Positions 8,025 to 16,185 of a stretch of 34,949 bases of DNA are shown in pieces. The translations under genes and the position numbers were made by a program. The notes beneath the pieces were generated by a model. It had not been told where the DNA came from and searched no databases. It was given only the letters and a program-made list of their open reading frames with translations. The stretch covers positions 1 through 34,949 of the forward strand of contig JAHEDH010000020.1 in assembly GCA_024641285.1 (NCBI GenBank). The letters are read 5' to 3'. Numbering within the stretch: the stretch's first letter is position 1; every line of letters begins with the position of its first letter. The stretch is from a bacterium (GTDB taxonomy: Bacteria; Actinomycetota; Acidimicrobiia; Spongiisociales; ZC4RG35).

Positions 8025-8305
8025 CGATCGTCCCGCTTGAACATCTCGAGCATCCGATCGGTGACCAGGAAGCCGCCCACGACGTTGATCGTCGCAAAGA
8101 CGACGGCGACGAAGCCGAGCACGGTTGCCGCAGTGCCGTTCGAGGTGCCTGCGGCGATGATCGCTCCCACGATCGTGATACCGCTGATCGCGTTGGCGCC
8201 GGACATCAACGGCGTGTGCAGTGTGGGCGGGACCTTGGTGATCAGCTCGAACCCGACGAATCCGGCGAGCAGAAACACCGTGATCGGGATGAGGAGTGCT
8301 TCCAT
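8021..8305 (-). CDS. pntAB: NAD(P) transhydrogenase subunit alpha part 2 (membrane segment)
   Basis: 94 residues of nearly continuous membrane sequence (MEALLIPITVFLLAGFVGFELITKVPPTLHTPLMSGANAISGITIVGAIIAAG...). This is the domain II part of the alpha subunit encoded separately, as in Rhodospirillum rubrum and mycobacteria. The conserved PPTLHTPLMSGANAISG block is intact. ATG 8305 is preferred to the upstream in-frame codon because AAGGA sits about 7 nt before it and it begins 1 nt after the pntAA stop. A longer version would overlap pntAA by about 70 nt. Confidence 0.93.
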   Translation of the reverse strand: MEALLIPITVFLLAGFVGFELITKVPPTLHTPLMSGANAISGITIVGAIIAAGTSNGTAATVLGFVAVVFATINVVGGFLVTDRMLEMFKRDDR

Positions 8306-8306
8306 G

Positions 8307-9431
8307 TCAGGATCCTTCTTCAGGGAGGAGTCTCGGGTGGACGATGGCACCGCCGCGGGCGATGCACGCCCCATCCACGATGTCGTCTGAGTAGTCGAGA
8401 CGGAGCTCGTTCGAGTCCGGGTCGGTGATCAGTTCGATGAAGGCCATGACGTTGCGGGCGTACATCTGCGAGGCGTGATTGGCGACGCGGGAAACGAGAT
8501 CGGTCTCCCCGATGATCAAGACGCCGTCGACGTCGATCGTCTCGCCGGGCCGCGTCAGCTCGCAGTTACCTCCGGTGGAGGCCGAGATGTCGACGATGAC
8601 CGCCCCTGGCCGCATCGCTCTCACCGTGTCTTCGGTGATGAGCAGCGGGGCCGGCCGGCCCGGGATGGCGGCGGTCGTGATGACTGCGTCGGCATCGACG
8701 ATGTATGGGGCGAGACCGGCGATGATGCGCTCCTGCTGGTCGGCCTCGACCTCGCGGGCGTAGCCTCCGCTGTCGGAGGCATCCTGCGGCTCGGTCTCGA
8801 CGGTGATGAAGGACGCTCCCAGGCTCTCGACCTGTTCGGCGGCGGCGGATCGAACGTCGAATGCCGACACGACGGCGCCGAGCCGCCTGGCGGTCGCGAT
8901 CGCCTGGAGTCCGGCAACGCCGGCTCCGAGGACGACCACCTTCGATGGCCGGATGGTTCCGGCTGCGGTCGTGAGCATGGGGAAGAAACGATCGGATGCT
9001 GCGGCCGCTTCGAGCACGGCCTGGTATCCCGCCACGGCGGCCTGGGAGGACAGCGCGTCGACGGTCTGGGCGCGAGAGGTGCGGGGGACGGCTTCGAGCG
9101 CGAAGATCGTTGCACCCGTTGCGGCGAGGGAGATCATCTCGTCGGGATCGTCGAACGGGGCGATCATGCCGACGACAACGACCGAGGGATCGAGATTCGA
9201 CGGAGCGGGTCGCTCGATCGTGGTGACGAAATCGCAGTTCCACACGTCCTCGGCCGTCGTCACGGCTGCTCCGACGTCCCGATACTGGTCGTCCGGATAG
9301 CCTGCCTTGGTGCCGGCACCGAACTCGACGATCAACTCGTGCCCTGCAGCGATGAGTCGCTTGGCGACATCCGGCGTGATCGCAACCCGCAATTCGTCGT
9401 TCGATTGTTGGGCGGGGACTCCGATACGCAT
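8307..9431 (-). CDS. pntAA: NAD(P) transhydrogenase subunit alpha part 1 (NAD-binding domain I)
   Basis: 374 soluble residues. The N-terminal alanine-dehydrogenase-like half starts MRIGVPAQQSNDELRVAITPDVAKRLIAAGHE. The NAD-binding Rossmann core is VVVLGAGVAGLQAIATARRLGAVVSAFDVRSAAAEQVESLGASF at about 165-210. It docks on PntB and binds NAD(H). It lacks the membrane part found in the fused E. coli PntA, which is supplied by pntAB. First gene of a minus-strand series pntAA-pntAB-pntB-membrane protein-nitroreductase in which every junction overlaps or nearly touches. It is divergent from the UspA-CBS gene. Confidence 0.95.
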   Translation of the reverse strand: MRIGVPAQQSNDELRVAITPDVAKRLIAAGHELIVEFGAGTKAGYPDDQYRDVGAAVTTAEDVWNCDFVTTIERPAPSNLDPSVVVVGMIAPFDDPDEMISLAATGATIFALEAVPRTSRAQTVDALSSQAAVAGYQAVLEAAAASDRFFPMLTTAAGTIRPSKVVVLGAGVAGLQAIATARRLGAVVSAFDVRSAAAEQVESLGASFITVETEPQDASDSGGYAREVEADQQERIIAGLAPYIVDADAVITTAAIPGRPAPLLITEDTVRAMRPGAVIVDISASTGGNCELTRPGETIDVDGVLIIGETDLVSRVANHASQMYARNVMAFIELITDPDSNELRLDYSDDIVDGACIARGGAIVHPRLLPEEGS

Positions 9432-9440
9432 CGGGGCACC

Positions 9441-9446
9441 ACGTTA
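9441..9446 (-). promoter_or_regulatory. -10 element of the pnt operon
   Basis: TAACGT on the minus strand ends 9 nt before the pntAA ATG. There is no Shine-Dalgarno sequence, suggesting a leaderless or nearly leaderless transcript. Confidence 0.4.
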
Positions 9447-9485
9447 CCGGCTCGTGAACAAAGCGCTGAGTCTTGAAACGATGCC

Positions 9486-9514
9486 CTGGCGCAAACGGCG
9501 ATCTGCGCTATGTT
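9486..9514 (+). promoter_or_regulatory. candidate promoter of the UspA-CBS gene
   Basis: TATGTT (9509-9514) lies 8 nt before the ATG at 9523. CTGGCG (9486-9491) sits 17 nt further upstream as a weak -35. No SD is present. An in-frame ATG at 9481 would place the -10 inside the coding region, so 9523 is preferred. Confidence 0.4.
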
Positions 9515-9522
9515 CCGTTGCC

Positions 9523-10428
9523 ATGAGGCGCTTCGACAATCCGTTTCACCCTGCTCCGGTGATCCACACCCGCGGTGAGGGTTGCGCCGAGCTCGCCGAC
9601 CTGCTGTCGATGGTCCCGTCGATCCGGGTCAAGGGTGACCTTGCCGAGGCGTGCCAGCAACACCGAACGGATCTCGTCGTCGGCCGGCGTCTGACGGCCG
9701 GGCTCGAGGTCGCGTCTCAGGTCGTCCCGTATGGCTTCGATCCTGCGAACACCGAATGGGTTGTCGCCGCCATCTCAGGAGGGCCCCATTCACCTCTCGC
9801 CGCCCGGGTCGCCCGCAGGCTCGGCGAGTCCATGGGCGTGAAGTCGCTGATGGTGTGCGCCTACATGGACGACGAGACCCAGGCCGAGGCTCTCAGCTGG
9901 GTGGAGCGCCTCTACAACGAGGTCCCGGGGATCGAATATCGGATGATCGAGGCCAGTGACGCCGACGGGATCATCTCCCAACTCCCGGAGCAGAGCGCCC
10001 TGGTCATCGGTGCGCCGGGCGGATCGTGGCTCCAGCGAACCTTCTTCGGACAGGGGGCTCGGCTCCGCAAGGGAGCGTCCGCCGGTGTGATGGTCGTCCG
10101 TGGCGTGCCCGAGCGGGTCTTCCAGGCCATGACGGATCCCGTGTTCGTCGGCGGGATGCGCGAGGTGGGGGACATACTGAGGATCCACGACGAGCAGATC
10201 CTCGCAGTTGCCGACCGGGCGAAGCTGATCGGAATCGTGGATCGAGGCGTGCTCGTAGCGTCCGATCCGCTAGCGCTCGTGCGCGAGGTCATGGAGGAAC
10301 CCATGAGTGTCACCGTCGACGCACCGATCGGCGAAGCGCTCACGCTCGTGGAACGCTTCGGATCCGAACCGATCCCGGTGACCGACGACGACGGCCACCT
10401 GGTCGGCAGCATCAGTTTCCCGAGCTGA
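9523..10428 (+). CDS. universal stress protein with C-terminal CBS-domain pair
   Basis: 301 residues. The UspA-like domain (about residues 75-195) includes WVVAAISGGPHSPLAARVARRLGESM and ends with the nucleotide-binding glycine pattern VIGAPGGSWLQR...GQGARLRKGASAGVMVV. Two CBS motifs follow (about 205-301: ...MTDPVFVGGMREVGDILRIHDEQILAVAD... and ...VMEEPMSVTVDAPIGEALTLVERFGSEPIPVTDDDGHLVGSISF). Both domains typically bind adenine nucleotides, so an energy- or stress-sensing role is likely. The residue 1-70 region is unassigned. It is divergent from the transhydrogenase operon across a 91-bp gap. No enzymatic motif was seen. Confidence 0.8.
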   Translation: MRRFDNPFHPAPVIHTRGEGCAELADLLSMVPSIRVKGDLAEACQQHRTDLVVGRRLTAGLEVASQVVPYGFDPANTEWVVAAISGGPHSPLAARVARRLGESMGVKSLMVCAYMDDETQAEALSWVERLYNEVPGIEYRMIEASDADGIISQLPEQSALVIGAPGGSWLQRTFFGQGARLRKGASAGVMVVRGVPERVFQAMTDPVFVGGMREVGDILRIHDEQILAVADRAKLIGIVDRGVLVASDPLALVREVMEEPMSVTVDAPIGEALTLVERFGSEPIPVTDDDGHLVGSISFPS

Positions 10429-10472
10429 GCCTCCGCTCCGGCGCTCCGTCTCCATGGGCTCCGAGGAATCGA

Positions 10473-11453
10473 ATGTGGATTCTGCCGGCAACCTCGGCAA
10501 CAATGCTTCCGGTGATCGAACGCTCTCTTTCTTCCCGAATCTGGCGCGGCTTCCTCTTTGTGGTCGTCGTGGCCGTGTTCGCAGGCCACGTCCTGGGCGG
10601 CTGGTTCCTCTCAGGTGACATCCGCGACCGGTACTTCACCGCGTCGCCGGAAGCGATCGCGCCACCCGACGACTGGGTGTTCGACACTCCCGAGCAGGCC
10701 GGGCTCGACGTGACCGAGATCCAATACGATTCGCCCATCGGGCCCATGGCGGCGTGGGTGACTGAGGGCTCCCGCTCGGAGTGGATCATTCATGTGCACG
10801 GAACGGGCGGAGGCCCCGGAGAGGCGCTGCGGGCGATGAAGTTCCTCGACGCTGCGGGATATCACCAGATGGCGATCACCTACCGCAACGATCCCGGTCA
10901 GCCGGCCGATCCATCCGGTCAGTATCGGTACGGGGTGACCGAGCGGGAGGACCTGGCTGCCGCGGTCGAGTACGCCCGCAATCAAGGCGCCACCGACATC
11001 ACGCTCTTCGGATACTCGACGGGCGCGGCGATTTCGATGGCATATGCCATCCGCCAGCCGATCGGCACGATCGCGAACATGGTGTTCGATTCGCCGAATC
11101 TCGACCTCGAGAAGACCGTCGACTTCGACGTGTCTCAGGATGACATCCCGCTCGTCGGGGTCTCGGTGCCGTTCACCGTCACGGCGATCGCGAAGTTCTT
11201 CACGGCGCTTCGATCCGACATCAACTGGCGGAGCTTCGACTACCTGGAGCGGAGTGATGCGTTGTCGATGCCCGTGCTCATCTTCCACGGGACCGAGGAC
11301 ATGGAGGTTCCGCTCGAAACGAGCAGACAGCTCGCCGAGCTGCGATCAGATCTCGTGAGGTTCGTGATCGTCGAGGGTGCGGGCCATGTGGCCGGCTACA
11401 ACGCCGATCCCGCGTCCTACGAGTTGGCGGTCCTCGACTTCCTGGCGGGTTGA
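10473..11453 (+). CDS. membrane-anchored alpha/beta hydrolase
   Basis: 326 residues. An N-terminal transmembrane anchor (RIWRGFLFVVVVAVFAGHVLGGWFL, about 20-45) precedes an alpha/beta hydrolase fold. Visible catalytic features are the oxyanion region IIHVHGTGGGPGE, the nucleophile elbow LFGYSTGAA (Ser), the acid in IFHGTEDMEVP (Asp), and the histidine in VEGAGHVAGYN. Substrate could be an ester or a peptide. The start is taken at ATG 10473, which has GAGGAA just upstream; ATG 10503 is possible. It stops 50 nt before the tricorn protease gene on the same strand. Confidence 0.82.
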   Translation: MWILPATSATMLPVIERSLSSRIWRGFLFVVVVAVFAGHVLGGWFLSGDIRDRYFTASPEAIAPPDDWVFDTPEQAGLDVTEIQYDSPIGPMAAWVTEGSRSEWIIHVHGTGGGPGEALRAMKFLDAAGYHQMAITYRNDPGQPADPSGQYRYGVTEREDLAAAVEYARNQGATDITLFGYSTGAAISMAYAIRQPIGTIANMVFDSPNLDLEKTVDFDVSQDDIPLVGVSVPFTVTAIAKFFTALRSDINWRSFDYLERSDALSMPVLIFHGTEDMEVPLETSRQLAELRSDLVRFVIVEGAGHVAGYNADPASYELAVLDFLAG

Positions 11454-11503
11454 CCCGGGTACCGTCCGTCTTCGGAAAGCGTTCCCGACCTGAGAGAAGA
11501 TCC

Positions 11504-14500
11504 GTGAGCACCGCCGCGTACCTCCGCCACCCCACCATCGCCGGTGACGTCGTCGTCTTCGTCGCCGAGGACGATCTGTGGACTGTCGGAGCGGGCGGTG
11601 GCACGGCCCACCGGATCACGGCCAACCCGGGATCGATCACCCGACCCCGACTGTCGCCGGACGGCACCATGATCGCCTATGTCAGTCGGGACGAAGGAGT
11701 GCGTGACGCATGGGTCATGGCTGTGGATGGATCCGCCGTTCGGAGGCTGACGTTCTTCGGCTCGGTGGACTCCATCGCCACCTGGACACCGGACGGCTCG
11801 GCCGTGATCGTGGTGTCGGATCACGATCAACCATTCGTCGGGTTCACTCACCTGTGGTCTGTGCCGGTCGACGGCGGTCCGCCGGAGCGGCTTCCGGTGG
11901 GCCACGCCTGGTCGCTGTCCTTCCTGCCTTCCGGCGGGATGGTGCTGGGCCGCAACGCCTTCGATCCGGCCCGTTGGAAGCGATATCGGGGAGGTCGCGC
12001 CGGTCAGATCTGGGCCGATCGGGCGGGCTCGGGAGCGTTCGAGCCGCTGGTCGACCTGGAGGGCAACCTCGCCGATCCGATGGCCGTCGGCACCCGGATC
12101 CTCTTCCTCTCCGATCACGAGGGTGTCGGCAATCTCTACTCGGTGACACCGACGGGGCGGAACATCCGGCGCCACACACATCATGACTTCTTCTACGTCC
12201 GCTATCCCTCGAGCGACGGCCGCAGGGTCGTCTATCACGCCGGCGGCGATCTCTATCTCGCCGACCCCGTCGCCGACGGGTCCGCACGCATCGACGTGAC
12301 ACTCCCGTCTGCCCGTCCGCAACGGAGCCGCCGCTTCATCAGTCCCGGCCGGTTCGTGGAGTCCTTCGAGCTCCACCCCGAGGGGCACTCACTCGTCATG
12401 GACATCAGGGGCTCTGCGTTCACGATGCCGCTGTGGGAGGGCTCACCGATCCGGCACACCGCAGGGTCGGCGGTCCGTGATCGCCTCACTTCGTGGTTGC
12501 CCGACGGGGAGCGGATCGTGTCGGTCACCGATCAGGAGGGCGAGGAGCGGTTGGTGGTGCGTTCGGTCGAAGGTGCCAAGCCGTCGAAGGTGCTCGACGT
12601 CGAGCTCGGAAGGGTCCGCTCCCTCGACGTCGCACCGAAATCAGCCGGAGTCCCGACCCGGGTCGCGACGACGAACCACCGTCATGAAGTCTCGATCGTC
12701 GACCTCGACAAGGGCAGGAGCGAGCTGATCCACCGGTCGCCGTTCGCGTGGATCGGCGGGACCGCGTGGTCACCGGACGGCCGCTGGCTGGCCTTCTGCT
12801 CTCGCCGGACCGAGACCACCCAGGATCTGTTCTGCTACGACACCCGGGAGTCGAAGCTGCATCCGATCGGAACCGGGGCGTTCGTCGATCAGCGGCCGAC
12901 CTTCGATCCCGAAGGCAAGTTCCTCTTCTACATCTCGTCGCGGGTGTTCGACCCCGTCCCGGACTCGGTCTTCCACGACTACGGATTCCCCTCCTCGGCG
13001 ATCGTCATGGTCGTCGCACTGCAGGAAGGCACTCCGGTGCCCTTCCGGCTGGCTTCCAAGGAGCCGCGCGCGCCGGGGGGCAGCGTGCCATCGGCGAACG
13101 GCAAGAAGGGAGAGGCGGCACAACCCGGAGAGACTGTCGGCGTCGAGATCGACTTCGCCGGGATCACCGACCGGATCGAGTCCCTGCCGGTCCCCGCAGG
13201 CAGGCACCTGCGCGTGAAGGCCGCAGCCGGGAGGGTGTACATCCTGTCGTATCCCGTCCGGGGCGCGTTGGGAAGCCCGAGTATCGGCGGCGAGCGTCCC
13301 AAAGGGGTGTTGTCCTCGTTCGACCTGGCTTCCGACACGCACGAAACCGTCGCCGACGGCGTGACCGCGTTCGATGTCTCCGCCGACGCGAAGACCCTGG
13401 CCATCTGGTTCGGAGCGAAGCTCCGGGTCGTGGCGGTCGGCTGGAAGGACGACAAGTCCGGCAAGGAGAGCGTCGGCCGCGATACCGGCTTCATCGACAT
13501 GGCCCGGATCAGGGTCGAAGTCGACCCTGCTGCGGAGTGGCGCCAGATGTTCACCGAGGCGTGGCGCCTGCAGCGTGACTACTTCTGGTCGGAGGACATG
13601 ACGGGCGTCGATTGGCTCGCGGTCCACGACCGCTACCTCGGTCTCGTTGATCGGGTGTCCACGAGATCGGAGTTCAGCGATCTGCTGTGGGAGATGCAGG
13701 GCGAGCTGGGCACCTCGCACGCATACGAGCTCGGAGGCGAGTATCGACCCGAGCCCGGCTACACGCTGGGCCGTCTGGGAGCGGATCTCGAATGGTCGCG
13801 GGGCGCGTGGCGGATCCGGGGCATTCCGCGTGGTGACAGCTGGAACCCGGATGCGAGATCTCCGCTGGCGCGCTCCGGTGTCGATGTCGCCGTGGGTGAT
13901 CGCATCCTGTCCATCGACGGAGTCGAGCTCGATCGGAGCACGCCCCCGGAGGCTCTCCTGGTCGACCGTGGCGGACGGACCGTGACGGCCACAGTGGCTC
14001 GGGGGAGGAGGCGCCCTCGCCGGGTGATCGTCGAGCCGCTCAAGTCCGAGACACTGTTGCGGTATCGGGATTGGGTCGAATCCAATCGTCGGAAAGTACG
14101 CGACTCCACCGATGGGCGTTGTGGGTACATCCACATCCCCGACATGGGAGCGCCGGGTTTCGCCGAATTCCACCGGTCGTGGCGTCAAGAGGTCACCTCC
14201 GACGGGCTGGTGATCGATGTGCGATTCAATCGCGGTGGCAACGTCTCGCAGCTGCTGCTCCAGAAGCTCCTCCGGGATCGTCTGGGGTATCGAGTGACCC
14301 GCTGGAGTCTCCCTCGGGCGTTCCCAACCGACGCACCGGCCGGTCCGATGGTCTGTCTGACCAACGAGTTCGCCGGGTCCGACGGCGACATCTTCTCCCA
14401 CACCTTCAAGATGCACGAGCTCGGTCCGCTGATCGGGACGCGCACGTGGGGTGGGGTCGTCGGCATCTGGCCCCAGCAATCCCTGGTCGACGGCACGGTC

Positions 14501-14731
14501 ACGACCCAGCCGGAGTTCGGCACCTGGTTCAACGACGTCGAGTTCTCCGTCGAGAACTACGGCACCGATCCCGACATCGAGGTGGTGGTCGCGCCACACG
14601 ACTACGGGGCAGGTCGCGACCCCCAGATGGATCGGGCGCTGACCGAGTTGATGGCGATCGTCGAGCGACACGACCTGGAGCTTCCCGACTTCTCGATCAG
14701 GCCGTCGACGGAGCCTCCGCGGCTGATCTGA
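11504..14731 (+). CDS. tricorn protease (S41-family peptidase)
   Basis: 1,075 residues, the size of Thermoplasma and Streptomyces tricorn. It is a large cytosolic peptidase that trims oligopeptides released by the proteasome or other proteases. Order: two beta-propeller regions (about 1-330 and 340-650, with repeated SPDG and WSPDGRWLAF blades), a helical core, a PDZ domain (about 745-845), and the S41-like catalytic domain. Catalytic residues align in spacing with Thermoplasma Ser745/His746/Ser965/Glu1023: here Ser738-His739 (GTSHAYE), Ser959-Asp960 (NEFAGSDGDIF) and Glu1017 (SVENYGTDPDIEV). GTG 11504 is chosen because of a purine-rich AGAGAAG just upstream and because VSTAAYLRHPTIAGD begins the family homology; an in-frame ATG at 11450 overlaps the preceding gene. 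Confidence 0.93.
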   Translation: MSTAAYLRHPTIAGDVVVFVAEDDLWTVGAGGGTAHRITANPGSITRPRLSPDGTMIAYVSRDEGVRDAWVMAVDGSAVRRLTFFGSVDSIATWTPDGSAVIVVSDHDQPFVGFTHLWSVPVDGGPPERLPVGHAWSLSFLPSGGMVLGRNAFDPARWKRYRGGRAGQIWADRAGSGAFEPLVDLEGNLADPMAVGTRILFLSDHEGVGNLYSVTPTGRNIRRHTHHDFFYVRYPSSDGRRVVYHAGGDLYLADPVADGSARIDVTLPSARPQRSRRFISPGRFVESFELHPEGHSLVMDIRGSAFTMPLWEGSPIRHTAGSAVRDRLTSWLPDGERIVSVTDQEGEERLVVRSVEGAKPSKVLDVELGRVRSLDVAPKSAGVPTRVATTNHRHEVSIVDLDKGRSELIHRSPFAWIGGTAWSPDGRWLAFCSRRTETTQDLFCYDTRESKLHPIGTGAFVDQRPTFDPEGKFLFYISSRVFDPVPDSVFHDYGFPSSAIVMVVALQEGTPVPFRLASKEPRAPGGSVPSANGKKGEAAQPGETVGVEIDFAGITDRIESLPVPAGRHLRVKAAAGRVYILSYPVRGALGSPSIGGERPKGVLSSFDLASDTHETVADGVTAFDVSADAKTLAIWFGAKLRVVAVGWKDDKSGKESVGRDTGFIDMARIRVEVDPAAEWRQMFTEAWRLQRDYFWSEDMTGVDWLAVHDRYLGLVDRVSTRSEFSDLLWEMQGELGTSHAYELGGEYRPEPGYTLGRLGADLEWSRGAWRIRGIPRGDSWNPDARSPLARSGVDVAVGDRILSIDGVELDRSTPPEALLVDRGGRTVTATVARGRRRPRRVIVEPLKSETLLRYRDWVESNRRKVRDSTDGRCGYIHIPDMGAPGFAEFHRSWRQEVTSDGLVIDVRFNRGGNVSQLLLQKLLRDRLGYRVTRWSLPRAFPTDAPAGPMVCLTNEFAGSDGDIFSHTFKMHELGPLIGTRTWGGVVGIWPQQSLVDGTVTTQPEFGTWFNDVEFSVENYGTDPDIEVVVAPHDYGAGRDPQMDRALTELMAIVERHDLELPDFSIRPSTEPPRLI

Positions 14732-14795
14732 CCCCGTCGGGCACGCGCTGCGGTCGCTTCGAGGCTGTCCCGGCTCGACGCTCACGTTGGAGAAG

Positions 14796-14842
14796 TGACT
14801 AGTCAGTTAGTGTTTCACTTTTCTAGTCATTGGGTCTACAGT
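14796..14842 (+). promoter_or_regulatory. promoter with operator-like CTAGTCA repeats
   Basis: TTCACT (14814-14819), a 17-nt spacer and TACAGT (14837-14842) make a plausible promoter. The perfect palindrome TGACTAGTCA (14796-14805) lies just upstream, and a second CTAGTCA (14823-14829) lies inside the spacer, 24 bp from the first. The stretch is AT-rich for this window. It looks like a repressor- or activator-controlled promoter for the CAP/SLH gene. No regulator gene is adjacent. Confidence 0.45.
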
Positions 14843-14874
14843 CTCACTTCGACGCAGGCGAACGAGTGAGTGGG

Positions 14875-15855
14875 ATGCAGAGAAGCAGGCGGATATCGAT
14901 TCTGATCGCGGCGCTGGCGGTCATGACGAGCATGACCCTCGGGCTGAGCCCTGCCGTAGCCGCGATCGATCCCGGCAACGCAGAAGCCCAGTTCATCGAC
15001 CTCATCAACGGTGAGCGGACCGCTCGCGGTCTCAATCCGCTCTCGGTGGATCCGGCCCTGACTGCGGGAGCGCGTCAGCAGGCCGTCGCCATCCGAGATG
15101 CCGGGCGACTGTTCCACAACCCCAACCTGGGATCGGTCACGTCGGGTTGGTCCTGGATCGGCGAGAACGTGGGGTACGGGTACGACGTCGCCAATCTCCA
15201 TCAGGCGTTCATGGACTCGAGCGGGCACCGAGCCAACATCCTCAAGTCTGGCGCCACCCACATCGGTCTCGGCGTCGTCGTCGACGGAGCGACCGTCTGG
15301 GTTGCAGAGGTCTTCATGACCTCGAATCGGACTGCAGCCTTCACACCTCCGTTCGTCGACGACGACGGGTCTCCGTACGAGCCGGCGATCATCAAGATCG
15401 CCGACGCCGGGATCACCTCTGGGTGTTCGAACGACCTGTACTGCCCCTATGCCCTGGTCACCAGGGCCGAGATCGCGACGTTCCTGGTGCGAGCCTTCAA
15501 CCTCCCTGGATCGGCGAAGAACGCGTTCACCGACGACGACGGGTCGACGCACCATGCGAACATCAATGCGCTGGCGGCGGCCGGAGTCACCAACGGCTGC
15601 CAGCCCGGCAGGTTCTGCCCGAACTCGACGCTGACCAGAGGAGAGCTTGCGACCTTCATCACGCGGGCGCTCGGGCTCTCGATCCCATCTCGGGACTACT
15701 TCAGCGACGACAACGGCTCGGTTCACGAACCGGCGATCAATGCGGTCGCCGCAGCCGGAATCAGCACCGGCTGCAGCTCGGGCAAGTTCTGTCCGACCCA
15801 GTCGGTCACACGCGAGCAGATGGCCGGTTTCCTGGCCAACGCCCTGGGCCTCTGA
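14875..15855 (+). CDS. secreted CAP-domain protein with three SLH-like repeats
   Basis: 326 residues, exported and probably attached to the cell envelope. A Sec signal peptide (MQRSRRISILIAALAVMTS...LSPAVAA) precedes a CAP/SCP domain (about 35-165) with NGERTARGLNPLSVDPAL, RLFHN, GENVGYG and DSSGHRANIL. Three roughly 50-residue S-layer-homology-like repeats follow, each of the form F(V/T/S)DD(D/N)GS-H...AGI(T/S)xGCxx...(F/Y)CPxxxxTRxE(I/L/M)AxFLxxAL. This Cys-containing repeat type is frequent in secreted proteins of Acidimicrobiia-like actinobacteria. ATG 14875 gives the cleanest signal peptide; GTG 14866 is an alternative. Confidence 0.88.
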   Translation: MQRSRRISILIAALAVMTSMTLGLSPAVAAIDPGNAEAQFIDLINGERTARGLNPLSVDPALTAGARQQAVAIRDAGRLFHNPNLGSVTSGWSWIGENVGYGYDVANLHQAFMDSSGHRANILKSGATHIGLGVVVDGATVWVAEVFMTSNRTAAFTPPFVDDDGSPYEPAIIKIADAGITSGCSNDLYCPYALVTRAEIATFLVRAFNLPGSAKNAFTDDDGSTHHANINALAAAGVTNGCQPGRFCPNSTLTRGELATFITRALGLSIPSRDYFSDDNGSVHEPAINAVAAAGISTGCSSGKFCPTQSVTREQMAGFLANALGL

Positions 15856-15885
15856 GCTCGGGCCGGCGTCTTGCTCGGCCTCGCG

Positions 15886-15913
15886 GCTCTCAGCCGTCGG
15901 CTTTCAGCTCTCA
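15886..15913 (+). repeat. heptamer array, left arm (GCYNTCR type)
   Basis: Four consecutive 7-mers: GCTCTCA, GCCGTCG, GCTTTCA, GCTCTCA. The same word family recurs at 19912-19946 and, in reverse orientation, at 16067-16101 and 20016-20064. Confidence 0.75.
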
Positions 15914-16066
15914 GCCCAGGAGGCGAGCAGGATGGTGCTGGTCGGAGTTCGAAGCGGCCTGTCCCCCCGCCTTCACGTTCGGAAGAACTCCTGCGCTGTA
16001 GAGATCACGACGGCATGCTTGTGACCCGGGCTCGACCTTCAGGTGCGCGTTGGCGCGTCCCCGTGG

Positions 16067-16101
16067 AGCTGATGGCCGACAGCTGATGGCCGAAAGCCGC
16101 C
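16067..16101 (-). repeat. heptamer array, right arm (reverse orientation)
   Basis: Reads AGCTGAT GGCCGAC AGCTGAT GGCCGAA AGCCGCC: a 14-bp unit (two heptamers) duplicated with 13 of 14 identities, plus one more heptamer. On the minus strand it reads GCCATCA-type words, the same family as the left arm at 15886. Confidence 0.75.
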
Positions 16102-16185
16102 GAGACCGCCAGGCCGAGCCTTCTGGCCCTTACGGGCGCTCTCGAGGCGAGGTATCGCGTTCTCAGTGACTCAGGGAGCCGGCAC

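Larger units (their letters stand above)
15856..16185. other. 330-bp spacer flanked by inverted heptamer arrays
   Basis: Between the CAP/SLH gene and gdhA. It holds a left heptamer array (15886-15913), a roughly 150-bp core without a convincing frame, a right array in the opposite orientation (16067-16101), then the gdhA leader with AGGGAG 7 nt before ATG 16186. No RNA gene was recognised in the core. Confidence 0.6.

Noticed and set aside
8306-8374. Longer pntAB starting at 8374
   Set aside because: It would overlap pntAA by about 70 nt and adds non-homologous residues; ATG 8305 has AAGGA at good spacing.
12770-14785. 671-codon frame antisense to the tricorn protease
   Set aside because: Opposite a gene with intact catalytic residues; composition is typical of an antisense shadow and there is no start or SD support.
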